Position numbers and translations under genes: made by a program. Source: Branchiostoma floridae (Eukaryota > Chordata > Leptocardii > Amphioxiformes > Branchiostomatidae). From it: a stretch of 64,000 nt of DNA. Shown in pieces: positions 1 to 15,300 of the stretch. The stretch is from positions 8,553,520 through 8,617,519 of the forward strand of contig NC_049995.1 of assembly GCF_000003815.2 (NCBI RefSeq), read 5' to 3'. How positions within the stretch are numbered: position 1 is the stretch's first letter; the number at the start of each line of letters is the position of its first letter. The notes under the pieces were generated by a model. It did not search any database and had not been told where the DNA came from. It saw only the letters and a list, made by a program, of their open reading frames with translations.

Positions 1-45
1 AAATCTCATTTTACATTTCATGATATTGACACCGTTTTGTTTTAG

Positions 46-3000
46 GTCGGATACACGCCTTTGGTAGACATCGCTGCCGGCATCATACTACTGAACGTTC
101 GCGTTGCTTCTGTGGACGGGCGCTTTTTGGAGTTTGACCTTGCACCACTTGAAGTGAGAAACATTTACGTTCTAATAGTCTCTTTCCCTTTCAGCCTCTA
201 CTTCATATTTGTGTGGAGGAATATCAGATAGATTTTTGTCATTAGGGATCATAGTATTAACTTGAAATGTCGTCTGTGGAGGTAGAATTCATTCTGAACT
301 GGCTGTGTGTGTGTGTTACTTTCAGGCGTGAATCCTTAGTTGCTGCTTGGGGTACACTGTGGTACTCGGGCTATATTTGAACACTGCCAGCCCCCCCCCC
401 CCCCCATTTTTTTTAGAACTCGAAATTAAAATCAACCCCGGACCCGGAAACAAATAGACCCAGTAGCCTAATCGTAAAATCACCATTGGAACCCGTCAGT
501 CCATCGGGATAAATTTGTGGCTTCAGAGGCCGGCAAGGTACTATACCCCCAACGGGCACCATTGCAAATGGGACCGTAGCAGCATCATAGATGCGGCTAC
601 CGGCTCATTCCTTAATGTGGTATCTCACTGCACTTGGGGCACCTGTGTGGGGTCCGAAAGATTACCCAACGAATCTCAGAGATAAAGAACGAATTTCCTT
701 ACGTTTTGTGTATTTTGTTGTCTTCTAAGTCATACTTTTACGTATTATACAATATTCAAATTATAAAAATCGGCGGAAATAACACAACAGTGTCGCAGTG
801 AACAAATCCCGCAGTGCCGCACCGGTGCCCCAAGTGCAGTGAGATACCACCTTTATCAAAAACGTATCGGTCGAAAAAATGAGGTTAAAATCATTTCGTA
901 CCTTGCGTTAGAAAATCAAAGCTTAATCTTACTAAGCACAATCTAAATGCATTGTCCACGGTCTTCCCTTACAGATAGGGATACCAACAATGGCTCAACT
1001 GCAAAGCTACCTGGACAACTACTTTGCATATCCGGACGGTGACTTTTTCCGAGCGCTTGCTTTAGGAGACACGCAAGCCGCTTTCAATGTGGCTATTTTT
1101 GCCTCGGCTATAGTGGGGAGGCTAGCTAACGAAGGGGAAGACACACTAGAGGTAAGTGTACAAATTCGTTGACAGTACACCCTGAAGTAAAAGGTAGGTA
1201 AACTTGAGCCTGGATACCAGATCCCGGCTCGATCTCAATAATAACTATTGTACATAAAAGTCTAACTCAGGGGGCCACTGTAATATTTCCTTAGGACCTT
1301 GTTGGCCCTAGAGCCGAGGAGTTGGGCTGTATAGCCCTGGAAAGGATCTGGCATCCAGGCTAGGCAAAGGTAGCCCCGAAGTTTATTTTTATATGTTTTA
1401 TTGCAAATTCATGCCCATGGGGCTAATTGCATTACTAACAGTTGTCAATTATTTCTTTCCACCATGGTTTGTAGAGACAGCTTAAAACACCGCCTGAGAA
1501 ACACATGGTTTTGGTTGTGAATGTTGTCTTTTTTGTGTGCACAGGTTTTTGACAAGTTGATGGAAGCGCTGTCACATGTGGAGATAAATGATGAAGTCAG
1601 CATCAACGGCGTGTCCTTGACCATTTTGCTGGCATCGGGAGTTCCTGAAATGGTGTCTGGAGAGTCACAGGTAACTGTCTATCATACAAATAATGACCCC
1701 GGAAAATCCAAAATGGCCGCCATACCTGGAATTAGGAGTATTGACAGTGTGTAACTAACGGCCGTGTTGATTTAATCATATGGATAACATTCGCGCGCAT
1801 CAATTTTGATCAGTTCCCAAAAATGTTTTCGGAAATGTTGTAGATCACACAAAGGTGCTTCAAAATAAGTAAATTTGAATTGTGCTTTTAAGCCCCAGTG
1901 CAACGCGGTTTAAAAGTATTATTTTCGTACTTTATTTGTAAGACTGTCGGTGGTAGTCATTGACTATAGGCACCACGGTCGCAAAAAAGAAAACGGAAAA
2001 TAGATACTAATGCCGTCGAATTTTAGTGTCAAGTCCACCGCCAAAGAGATACACGTAAAAAAACAAATACTGTTTGGTATACCATACTCTGTTTGTTTAT
2101 TTCTAGATCTATTTCATTTGTTCCTGACCACTTAGATTTCACAATGAAGTCACACTATTTAATTCGCCCTCTCACGTCCGTTTTGTGGCGACCCTCCGTA
2201 CTAATACGGTAACATCTAATTTGAATTCGCTAACTTCTCTTCAGGTAGTTGCAGCTGGTCTCTTGAAAGCGGCCTTTGAAAAGACGAAGGAACTTGCAGG
2301 AAACCTTGAGAAGACGCCTGTTGGAGTTATCAACAAGCTGTCTGCGTTTATGTTCTCTGGTCAGTAATACTTTCTCGTTCACTCACAGATAATCGTAACT
2401 TCAGACTTACGCAACATTTTATTTCCATATTTTACGTAGTCCATTTCAAACATTTGTACGCTTAGATTGCAATCAATTGATTGAATAGCAAGAAGATAAT
2501 TAAACATAATATGCGATATCTTATAAACCCAATGTAGTACAGGAGCCAATTCCTAAAAGAGGCCTAGAAATGTGATTTCGTTCAACCCATCTTACAGAAA
2601 AGGTTTGACCTGATATTTTGGTAGAGGGGGTCCATCTGCATCACACCTGATGATTTTTTTGGTGAAATTGTGGTATCACGCTCCTGCTATTGCTAATTAA
2701 AGATAATTATTTATGGCCCACGGGAATATATTTAAGCGATAGGGGCCAAAATCTAAACATCAATATTTTTTCCTGAAAATTGGTACACTGGCACAACTTG
2801 ATACGAAGATCACAAAAATGTTGATATATTTTTTGCTATCTCATTCCGTTCAGTCGTCACGGGTCATTAAAATGCATTTTTTTCCATAATAAATCATGCA
2901 TAATTTACGTGTGGTCTTGCGTAGCTTGTTCGGATGACCTGGTCACATTTGTTCCACGATCGTTGTACGTTCGCAAATTGAGAAAGGCCCTGGGAGAGTC

Positions 3001-6000
3001 GTACACGTACCTTGTTACCGAAGAGGCAGTTTTAGATCCTTGATTGTTTGTTACTGGTTCTTTCAAAGACTACTTTAAAGTCGTACAAACTGATGGTGTG
3101 TTACTCATGTAGTTTACTGATTATTCAAAACAAGCAAAAACAAACAGGCAAACTTTAACTGTAGCTGTATTTTTGTCCAGGATCTGTGAACATGATGCTT
3201 GCTTCATCTACCTTGGCTGAAAAGGAACACCTTGAGGAAAAGACGTACTCAACAAATCTCCTCCTCGTAAGCTACAAGTCGTATATTACCTTAAATATTC
3301 AGTGTTACTTCAATACTTCACTTCAAATTGAGAATGACAAAAGAAGAAGTAATGTATGACACAAGTAATAGGAACTCAGTTCAGTTTATCCATCAGGTGA
3401 CACTACTAAGGTACTAGCTACTAGGTGCTTATTAGCTACATTATTTTTTCTTGCCCGGCTGTAGAGTCAAAATGCCACCACAACATGCTTCGAAGGGTTC
3501 GACATCCTTGACGACATCTATTTGACCAAGTTGATGCCAGAGTTTGAAGATCCAGAAATATACGCTGACATTACCATGTCCAAGGTACTTTCATCTTTCT
3601 ATGTTTCCTTGTTACCTGCCAAGCCTCATTATGGCGTAAATCACTTTAAAGAAAAATCTGTGTTAATTGATGGACAACAATTTGAAAGTTCTTTGTCCAC
3701 AAGAAAGAAAGAGATATTTAGTTGTCACCGTTTCGGCCATCTTTCTTCATGTACGTGCTACCATCATCAGGGCAGTACTGACTAGTACTGGTTCTAAGTT
3801 CCAGCCGCTAGGTGACGTTGTGGTGGTGATCGTGAAGAATGCGGTCCCAAACGTGACTAAGGTTGTATCCCCCCCCTCATCTCCAATACAAGTTTAGTCA
3901 CGTTTGGTATCGCGTGACTCCCATTGCAGCGCCACCTAGCTGTAGGAAGTAGCATCAGCCAGTATTACCCTGAGAAAGGTAGCGAAAAAGGCTACCGTAT
4001 TGGCTATAACTATAACTATAACTATAACTATTACTATAACTATAACAGTAATTATAACTTAGTTGTGTCAAACGAACTTTGCTAATCATCTGTGTTCTTG
4101 TCTTTAAACTTGATGATCAATTGGCTTGTGGTTTCTGAATGCATAAAATGTACAAAGTGGCTTCTAAATCTTTTGTACTGACATCTGCTCTGCCTCAGAT
4201 GCACCTGAGAATTAAACGGGAGAATCGGACGAGGTACTCGGAAAGAGTGTACCTTGTAGGAGGGGACAGCGACTCTCTGGTCAGAACCACTTCCTTCTCG
4301 GACCTCCTAGGGAATTCTTGCTGGGGCAGCCCTGAGGTGGGAATACAGGTAAGAAAACCATAATACTACGTCTACAGGAAATTGGACTTAGCAAACGTTC
4401 AAGAGACTGAGGAAAATGGTTGCTAAATGAGGAAAGGGGGCCGGAATTTTTATGATAGCGTGGGGTTAGCCTTGTAAAAGTGGACGTGACCCGTAAAGTG
4501 TATGTGTTGGGCTGTTGTCGACCTAATTTCAAATTGACTGTATTATTTGATAAAAGTACTGGGCATTCATCATAGGCCAAATTGAAAGATACCAAAAAAA
4601 AAAAAAGCGGAGGTTGGCCTGTCACCATAGATTTGCACAAGGGGGACCATATTCAAACTTGTACCTTATTTTGCTGATGTCTGCCCACATACCAAGTATC
4701 ATAGAAGAGTTACTAAGACGCTAATTATACACTTGGGTAATGTTCACGTAACCAACTAAATGCTACATAGAACGTTAATTTTGTTTCCTTTTACTTTTCA
4801 GTTCTTGGAGGCAAATTTCAACCCATTCGAGTACTCCAACAACTCCCATCAGATCCGCAGTGACGTCACAGGTCTCGGGGTGAAATGTGGAACCCGAACA
4901 CATGACGTCAGCGGTTTGAGTGAACCCATCGACATCTTGACCAGGAGGAAGAACGAAAGTCTCGATGGATCCATCTATGTCTTCGAAACAACGGAGCCCC
5001 TCGGCAGCCTTGCGGTTAGTCAACTGTACCTATCGGACTCTCTAACGATAGAAAAGGGCACTTTCATTGTTCTTATTAGGGGTGGGTACCGGTACGGCGT
5101 ACCGTTACGGCATACCGGTACAAAACCGGTTTTTCTCATTGGACCGGTCCAGAAAAACCGGACCTGACAAAAATGCGTGACCGGATGTTGGACCGATTGG
5201 CTAACTGTGCACAATTGATGGCTAGAATAGCCTGTGTTAACACAATCTCTCGCTGGCTGGGGTTAATTACCCACTCCGCGAGGGCGGCGGCAATTGTAGG
5301 GAAGACCGTTAGGGGCGCGATTTTAGTCAGGCTAATAGCTAGAAAGTTCTTGGCTCTAAGTGCTCATGCGCAGCGAAATGCATTGTGGGTGATATGTCAA
5401 AGGTGAAGGCCATGGCGCCAATGACCCGTATAAACAGTTGTTGCCGCGACAAAGCGTGAGGTTTGTTTGAACATTTGTTTATTCATGAAAGCTGATGAAT
5501 TTATTCATTGCAATTATACATATTTATTATAATCGTATGAAAAAGATACATGTCTAGACATGTTTAGTTTCTGTTTCCGTTTAACTTTGACCTATTACCC
5601 GCGATGCCTTTCGCTGCACATGCGGACTTCAAACTACGAACGTACTTATTACCATGCAACGTTTTGTCCATCTGCTACCTTCCATACGGCAATACTGACT
5701 AGGTGAGGACCCATTGCAAGGCGCATTTCGCCCGAGTCCCCAAGTTTCTTGATTATCTACATAGCTCATACGTCATGTTTCGTATGTTGCGAGTTCGATC
5801 CCCGGCCGAGTCATACCAAAGACGTTAAAAAGGGTACATGCTGCTTTCTCTGCGTAGCACTCAGCAATAATAAGGAGTATGGAAGTTAAACACACATCAC
5901 TACCAGCGGACTATCCCCCTACCTGCTGTAGTGGCTACACAAATGTGTGGCCCAAAAGCTTCAGAAATGGAGCTAGGCGCCACCCTTAAGCATCTGTTAC

Positions 6001-6387
6001 AGATCTACGGGCAACTTTAACTTACCTTAACTTGTAAAAGCACAGAAAAGCTCAATTGTAATCAACTTCTTAACCTTCAGATATTCCAGTTCTTCGCCGG
6101 AAAGGAGCAATCAGCCTTGGGCTTCAACATTGACGTCAACTCTACCCTTTTTCCTCAAGACATTTCGCTGTTTCTTCGCAAAGACGGTCTGCCAACTCAA
6201 GACGTCTTCAATTGGACAGCCACCCTTCCTCTTCCAGAAGACCAGTTGTTCTCCATTCCTTGGATAGACCAAGCTCCTTGGTCAAACGAAACCAACCTCA
6301 CCTCCAGTGCCTACCAGTGGCTGCTGCCTAGAGAGGAGGTGGACATCACAGATTATGACGTTGGCAACATGACAGCATACTTCATTG
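46..6387 (+). CDS. Polycystin-1-like ectodomain exons (REJ/GAIN-like)
   Basis: The first nine exons encode about 468 residues of extracellular protein upstream of the GPS. There are no hydrophobic spans. N-glycosylation sequons are frequent (for example NNSHQ and NVNST-like stretches in exons 8 and 9). Exon 8 (4802-5014) carries the NPF...GLGVKC...SEPIDI pattern often seen in the REJ-to-GAIN stretch of PKD1-family proteins. Assignment to REJ/GAIN rests on position and general similarity; I cannot mark exact domain limits. The gene must begin upstream of base 1 because exon 46-153 has a splice acceptor and no start. Confidence 0.75.
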
Positions 6388-9300
6388 GTAATGATGTTTA
6401 GACTGTTACATGTTGATTCGTGGTGTAGCCATGTTAAAGAAATTTGGTTTTGATTTATCCCAGTGATCTATTTTTAGAGTTTTTTAGAGTTTATTATGAT
6501 CCACATCTATCAATCACCAAAGACAAAAATTATTGATTCTTAGCTTGTAGAGTTCAATGATCAGTATATTTACCTGAGCCGAATTGAAACATCGTTTTGC
6601 ACCGTTTCTGCTTCTTCCTCGTCTTTTTCCTCTTCTCTGAACAAAAAGTACAATGACCCTGACCAGACAGCTGCCACCAAATTTAACAGTGAAGTATCAG
6701 ACACCCTGCGTCGATGTCATTGCAGCAAGTGTTCAATGCCGTTGTAGCAAGTGGTAGGACAGAACTGGGGGGGGTGGTGCTGGTTACAATATTACGGGAG
6801 CGCTTCTATCATATAAAAAGGTCTTATTTTGATCTCAGTGCTATGGTAATAAACGTATCTTCTGATTTGTGATAATTAAAGATAGCATGTCCTTCAGTCT
6901 TTAATTGATATGAATGATCTGAAGATCTGTGATGACTATATACAGGTGTGCAGTTCGGTACAGATCAGGACCTTGGTGATGGAGAAGTCGTCAGCTTTAC
7001 GTTGACTGTACACGAATCCTCCTGTGTGTACTTTGACGAGGATATCCACTTGTGGCAGACGGACGGTTGTGAGGTACGTCGTTGTTTTGCATCATTTCTA
7101 ATCATTCGTATGACTTTCTTTGTTGATGCATACAACACTTGTTTTTTCAGTGCCAAGTTCTATATTCTGCCGACGTTTTAGTGACCATCTGTCGCCTTCC
7201 TCATGTGAATTCTGACTGGTTCATATTGTACTGCAGCATAGGTGTCGCTGCTTACAGATGCGGTCCCAAACGTTACGTATCAACATAAAACATTAAACGT
7301 ATAAGCAGCAAAAATAACACCTATGCTGCAATGCAACGTGAACCAGTCAGAACTGCCCTGAAGAAGGTGACAAACGGTCACCGAAACGTTAGTTGAATAA
7401 AACACTTGGTTGTGTGCAAATAATCTTATTTTTCAGTGACTTACCAACCACTATTTACGAATATTTACAATAGGTCGGCCTACTGACTAACATGACACAT
7501 ATCCACTGCCGGTGTGATCACTTGACCAAGTTTGCCGGGTTTGTTCCGCCGAACCCGCTCAACATCGCGGAGGCACTGTCCGCAAACGTCCTGGAGAACC
7601 CAGCCGGACTAGTTCTGGTTCTGACCGTGTTCGCTTCGTACCTGTTTGGGATACTGTTAACGAGGAAGGCTGACAGGAGAGACCTACAAAAGGTACTACA
7701 ACATTTGTTACGATTTCCTTCTACAAGAAGTTTATGTTTTCGGTGCCTTTAGGGGCCGAAAAACAATGAGTCATGTTGAATATAAAAGCCTCCTAGTGGA
7801 TTTCAGCGGTACTGCAGTGGATCTTCCGGTTTTTAGACATCGTGTCCCGGCCATGCTATTGTCGAGATTTGGGCCCCCTAGTGAATTGTTTGGAACTGCA
7901 TGGGTTGATCATAATTGAGACTTTTAAAAAGAATAACCTATGATGCGTTAAAGAGTGTCTATCTCATTCTCTCTCTCTTTACTGAGGATATTGCTGTGAA
8001 TTCAATAGCAAGAACTGTCTTCAAAGAAAAAATGAAATTTATAGTACTTACCATTCTATCTAATTTCTTTGACCTAGGCTGGAGTTGGACTGCTTCCGGG
8101 TCACATTCTGAACCCACGGAAGGAATGCCAATACGTCATCACTGTGTACACCGGCTTCCGGGGGAATGCTGGGACAACTGCTCAGGTATCTGAATTACAA
8201 CATCGACATAAAAAGGCTTTTGTAGTTGTGTTGAGATGGAGGCCGATGACACATTTTTTTTTTTAATGTTCCAGAGTACAACCATATTTATATGGCCTCG
8301 ATCATTCAATCGTTTTACAGCGTACAACCATGTAGTGCAATTTTCCCATGATACAGGTTTTAAAAGGACGGGAAGTCTTCGAATGCATGGTTATGTAGAA
8401 GCTTGTAACTTATGCAATACTGGCAGGATTAATGATGTTGCATCTGGCAATATCTCTAAATACCCCCTTTTTACAAACATAGTGAATACATATTAGGTAC
8501 ATATAGGTTAAGTTATCTATGCTCTAGAGGTCTTAGTGATCCTCCTTTTCAAAACAACGAATAAAATGTAAACAACGACTAGCGTTACCTTTTTGTTGAT
8601 GCAAACTCATTTTATGATATACAGGTCAAAGTGACCCAAATATAGGCACACAACGAATAAAAGTCAACTAACGCTAGTTCTTTTGTTGAGACAAAAATAT
8701 TTGTGCTCTATAGGTCAAAGTTATATGTCACTGGAAGACGCCTCTTTTCAAAACAACAAACATATGCACACGACGTATATATATAAAGGCCAACTAACGC
8801 TAGTTTTTTTTTTTAAATTGAGACAAGCATACTAGTATTCATGCTTTACAGGTCACAGTAGCCCTCAATGGGTTTAAGAACGAGAGCGTCCCCTTCAAAC
8901 TGCGGGACCAACAGCGGGTTCTGTTTGAGAAGGGAAGCGTGGACTCATTCCTGGTGTCTACAGAAGAGCCCATTGGGGAGCTCACCCATTTGCGCGTGTG
9001 GCACAACAACGGTGGCTACAGTCCGGGATGGTTGGCTAATACTATAATTGTTTTCTTCTCTTAAAGAATTTTATTTCTTTATTATCTTTAAAAATAGAAT
9101 AAAGGGGGAGACAATACAGGTGATCACCCACCCCTGCTAGTTGTCTTCCCTATAATATACAAAAACACAAGTAAGTAATAAGGAAAAATGTATTTAACAC
9201 TGTCTATTAGAGGTAGAATAGAAAAATATGGAAAGAAAACAAAAACAAGTACAAAACATTATAGCGACACAAAATCGGGGCTAGCATGTTTAAATGTAGT

Positions 9301-12180
9301 AAATTCTTCATAAACAATGGATATGGCTCAAATAATACATGAAATATATACTATTAGTACTATTTTTCGTATGCATATCTTTATACATAATACGTCATAA
9401 TCTGTATATAATGCTAGTAGATGCTGTGGTGTTTATATTTGTTATTCGGCTTTGGAAGTGAAATATTCTCTCTTACGTATTCTTTTTGACAGGTTTTTAA
9501 GCCAGATTGTGGTGACGAACATAGCAACAAACAACACCACGTATTTTCTATGCAATAGGTAAGACATATCTGAAAGCCAATAGATTGATTGTTACGTCTT
9601 AATCCTAGAATCTTGCTTTGACATTTCTTTTTTCAAAATAACCCGAATCTCCAATTTACTAGTTACTGATGTAAAGTAGTTGTATTTGTGGTCAAACATT
9701 TACGTGGATAATCAACCTTCATTAACACTTCGATGTGTGTCTGTAGACGGTTACAAATTTTTAAGATATTTTACAATGTTTCAAAAACTAAATGTAGGTT
9801 ACTTTATCCATTTTTAACAAAAAGATGGCTTTCTGTGGACGAAGATGATGGTAAAGTCCATCGGGTCATCCCAACGGCTCTCCCTGAGGACTTGAAGAAG
9901 TTTCGCAACTTGTTCTTAGCAAAGAGTTCAAGGTAGTGTATTCATCTGACCGATGCATGAAATTTCCAGTAGCATGTAACAATGGTTGGATTACATGATT
10001 CAATTTTTCACAACGTCATTGTTGCCGTTATTTGACGACGTCGTACGCGTCATGAGTCGTTGAAAATTGAAAAAAAATATTAATTTTCTAACAAAATCTT
10101 AAGATTAAATTTCAAGATTCTTTAAATCAAGACATTTCTTTAAATCTCACGATTATTTGAAACAATCTCAAGATTATTTGAAAGAAATCTCAAGATTGTT
10201 TGACAAAGTCTCGAGATTTCTATAATGTATTTTTGCGTCATTTGTGTTGTTGACAGTAATCAAATATGATTCCTAAAAAGTTCCAATCAAGACAGACAAA
10301 ATGTATATCAAGCTTTTATTCTATTTGAAAATCGTATCTTTGTCATGCCCAGGGACATAAACGACGGTCACCTGTGGTTCTCCGTGGTTGGCCGCCCTGC
10401 CCGGAGCCCGTTCACCCGTGTCCAGCGCCTGTCCTGCTGCCTGACGCTGCTCTACAGCACCATGCTCACCAACATCACGTTCTTCGGCCGCGGGGACGAC
10501 TTCGACCCTCCCGAGCCACTCGTGTTCGGTGGAACGGAGATCAACATCCCTGTTTCGCTACCACAGGTACAGATCTGAGTTAGGCTTAGGTCCCAATTGG
10601 AAAAAGGGACACTTTCGGGCGTGACCCTTACGTTGCCCCATGGGGCACCTTGTGCCTCCTCCTGTGGGTATTTTTGGGCCCGGCTGGGCACCGGGTTGAA
10701 TTTAAGTCGGACCCGGGACCCGGTAACAAATAGACGCTGTGTCCCCCGGTATCCGGCAGTCTACCGGATAAATTTGGGGCTTTGGGCCGGGGCTACCTCC
10801 CTGAAGGGCACCTGTGCAATTGGGATCTAAGCTCTATATGAGAAACGCTGTTGTAGAAGTTCTCCTCTTAAAGTTGTGCATAATAGAGGATCCAATCGTG
10901 ATCATTCATACCAATCAGCTTCTGGACACTATATGCTAACTATATGTCAGGAACCAAAAATTCATCATATTTACATTTACGGAAGAAAAACAGAGTTTCT
11001 TTCTCTTATCTCATAACAAACAAATAAGGTCGATGACCTGCACCAGGCTAATATACTATGACCTAACCATTGGTTACTGTTAAAGAAGCAGACACCCAAT
11101 CAATGTGTAGCAAGTGGAAGGACAGGGCTGGAGGGGCTGGTCACCATAGATATAAATGTGTTTACGTAACAAAGAGAAGTAGTTTGTTAGGCTAGGCCAT
11201 GTGAATGTAGACATTATGTATTTCCTTGCAAATGTTTCCTTTCTAGTTTTGATATGATATCTATTGAATATCACTCCAGATTATGATCGGCATACAGAGC
11301 GCAGCCATCATTTTGCCCGTCAATATTCTTATCGTCTTCCTGTTCCGTAATACTGGCCCGCAAGTCACCAATAAGTCAAAGGCCGAGGATCAGGGGAAGA
11401 CAAAATCATCACTGCCTTGGTGGGCAGTCTATATAGGTATTTCTTTTGATTGTGCTGTTTTGTGTCCTCTATAGGGGTTTTAATGAAACATTAAAGGAAC
11501 TATGTGCCACTGTTAGATTCATGTTTGAACCTTTGTAATATGTAGTATGATTGTGTATCTCGTTAGATCTATTGATACGCTAATAAATATTATTCACTTA
11601 GATATGTGTTCAATGATTTCATCTCATTGGATCTAGAATGAGGGCTCCGAGTGAAGAACGTAGATGGCATACAAAGGCGTTTGAAACTGCATTGTAAACA
11701 GTGCATCTATGTATGTATATATACTTTACGTTTGGGACCGCATCTGTAAGCAGCGACACCTATGTTGCAGTACAATGTGAACCTGGGCCAGAATCACCCT
11801 ACGGAAGGTGACAGACGGTCACGGAAACGTCGATAGAATAAAGCATCTGGTTATGCACACACACAAAAAACTTATTCGTTTACTGTTGAAATCATGTTGT
11901 AATAAGATTTAATACACAGTCATCTCAGAGTCATTGTTACGGCTACATTTACCCTTGACTTGTATTTTTCCTAGGCTGGCTGCTAGTGTGGTCGGCGAGT
12001 TTCGTGGCGGCGTTCTTCACCGTGCTGTACACCCTGAGTTTCGGCCGGGCGAAGGCGGAGGCGTGGCTCGTCACCTTCCTGACGTCATTCGTCACCGACC
12101 TGTTCCTGATGCAGCCCTTCAAGCTGCTCATAGTGGCTGTCATTTTCGCTATGGTGTCAAAGGTATTATATTGCACTCTC

Positions 12181-12220
<40 letters not shown>

Positions 12221-12240
12221 TCTCTCTCTCTAATATTCTT

Positions 12241-12306
<66 letters not shown>

Positions 12307-15300
12307 CTATTTCTGTCTATCTCTCTACATATGTATATAGATAGATACGTAAATATAAACATTCTGGTATATATAGAGATAGATAGATAGTGATTTCAAC
12401 GAGGTATTACTAGAGTATCAACTTGTAATATGATCGCTCATGAGTAAGTTATTGGCTTATATTCGTGTCTGTCTGTTCGCCCGTGTGGGTTTCTGCATTG
12501 CAGTTTCTGTGTGTTAATTTACCAGATACGCTTTTACGCTCATGAGAGTCTGTCTCATTCTAGCCTCTGACGGTACAAAGTCTGACATCTCTGATTGCCT
12601 TGATGCAAAATTACTTTATCGCGTCATAAGGCCACACCAATTTAAATTCTTGGTTCGCGAATTTCCCGACCCATTTTAGTCCCAAGAATAACAATATCGG
12701 TTTTGCTATCGCAGACCTGTAAAAAACCATTCCAGGGGTACATACTGCTGATAAACCAATCAGAGAGCTTTTTCTAGTGAGAGGGATGTGAGCAGTTAAC
12801 ATCTGTTACACCTGGAAAGTATACTAGAGGTTGACATGGCACATAACAAAATAAGTAAATGCAACACACATAATTTCAGTATAAAAACAATTCCTTTTAT
12901 TCAGAACATTGGTGTCAAATCAAACGAAGAGATTTATTGGATGAATCATGCCATGAAAAGCTGAAAACTTGGCTACTAACCTTTTTTATTGTTTGTTATA
13001 CAAGCCTCATATGTTCACCCCAGACTTTTTGCAAATTTTTTTATTTTTTCGACCGCCCGCCCCAAAATTTTTCTGAAAAAATCCGAGAACCAAGAAATTA
13101 GATTGGTGTGGCCTAATGTTTAATCAGCTATATTTCAAACTGTAACAGACACCTGTTGAAGACGACGACCCTCCGTCAGAACCTCTACAGCCGGGTGAGG
13201 AGTATCTTCAGCCAGCCAATCAGGAAAATGATTCCAGGCATATGGTACGTTACCTTCTAGTGCCTCGTTTTATCTCCAGGTGCCTTGTTTTACCTTCTAG
13301 TGTCTTGCTTTACCTTCTAGTGTCTTGTTTTATCTCCAGCTGCAGGTGCCTTGTTTTACCTTCTATTGTCTTGCTTTACCTTCTAGTGCCTTGCTTTACC
13401 TTCTAGCGTCTTGCTAGCTTTTTTTTTAAAGCATGTCTTGTTTAACCTTCTAGACAAATTCATCCAAACTGTGGACGTCAGCATCCGGATGGAGTCATTA
13501 CCTCTGGAGAGAGAGACCAGTAACTCTAGATGTCGGTGGACAGACCATACAGGTGCGCCACCATGCGTGTGTCACTCATACTGCACGTAGTTAATCGATA
13601 TCTGAGCTATTCTGACTCGAGCGTAATCAACACTACTATAACCATTGCTTGTGCATGCCACAATTAGCGATACCAACACACTGTGACAGAATCGAGGCAT
13701 AACGTGCTCTGTTTATTTTTTAGCGGCCTTTACCTTTGACATATTACCCACAATACCTGCCGATGCACATACGTACTTTGAAGTGTGAAAGAGCTTATTT
13801 TTTATACGGCAGAGTTCTGAGACTGGCAGTCCCGACTCACCACCGGACGAGTCCACTCTGGCTGAACAGCGACAGAAGAGCGCAGAGAAACGCAAAAGGC
13901 GCGCCGCTGTACTGGAGGTTCTGGTGTTCGGTCTTTTCATTTCGGTCATCATGGCGGCCTCTTACGGGGAACGGAGTCCCATGGCGTTCTACATGACACA
14001 AAATGTGGAAAGGCAAATACTTGACGGTGGTGACGTTGCTTTTTCTGAGGTATTACTGTAAATGCATTTAAGTTCACGGAGATTTAATTTCGCGGTAGCG
14101 GGAAAATGGACTTTTCGCGGTAGCACCATGCACTGTAGTCTCTTTCTCTTACTGACATGGAAAAGTGTTTGCGGTGGTTTTAAGTTCGCGGTGGCCACCG
14201 TGAAAACCGCGAACATTAAACCAAGGAGGTTTTCAACCTCCTTGATTAAACTACCACGAAAGTTGCGGTATTTACAGTAATTGATATGTACATATACCTA
14301 AGATATCTTTGGACCCATCTAATTATATCGCCATACCTAAAATCTATTGTTACCCCGTAAAACGAAGGTATTCAAATTGGCTGGTGTGTTTGTTTGTACT
14401 GGTGTGTGTCCACTGTTATGCGAATATGTTGTGGATTGCTATGATGTTAGTATACTAGAGAAGTCGTGGATAGATTTATGATATTTGGTATGTCGGTAGG
14501 CGTCAGCAAGAGGAAGAAACTATCACATTTTGGGTCTCCTTAATGTACTGCAGGAAAACGGTTTCAAAATCTCGTTCTATGGACATGCTATGTTCATGAT
14601 TTCTTGATACGAGAGCAGCCTGACAGAGTTAGTCACACCTAAATATGGACCCATATTCGAATCCACCTTTTTTATTGTAACAGTTGCACATGTTCAAACT
14701 CTAAGGGTGAACTTTGATACCGAAAACATATTGGTTTTGAAATAAGCTTATACCAAACAGACCGGATATATCTATCTCCGTCAGATCAGTGACATCCCCA
14801 CGTGTTGGACCTGGATAACAACCGGGTTGATGCCCGCCCTCCATGTGGGAACCTGGTACAACGGAAGGGCTATAGCTGGTTCAGCCGCTATGTTACTTGA
14901 GGACATGGTCTCCTACCCGCTAGGCCATGTACAGCTTCGGCAGATGCGACTTAAACCAGGTAGATTTAAGACATAATTTTTCTCGCGATGATTCTAATGA
15001 TCTTTTTATGTTTTCTCGTGTTTTTCAGTGATCATTAAATGATTTCTGAAGACTACCGTAGGTCCTCCAATGCCTTGCAATAATCTTTTAATGATCTCCA
15101 AGGAGTTCTGATAATCTTTCAATGATCTTTCAATGATTCTCATTGGTCTGTCAATGATATCGAATGGCTTTTAATGGTGTCCGTATCCGTTGTAGTGCAA
15201 TCATCTTTCAAAGATCCATAATCATTCAATGATCTCCTTCTGTGTCTTTAAATTATCTTTCAAGAATCTCCGTTATCTTTCAAAAAAGGCTTTCTAAGTA

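Noticed and set aside
11934-12390. Long frames rich in Leu-Ser or Arg-Glu
   Set aside because: Products of the TC microsatellite next to a real polycystin exon.
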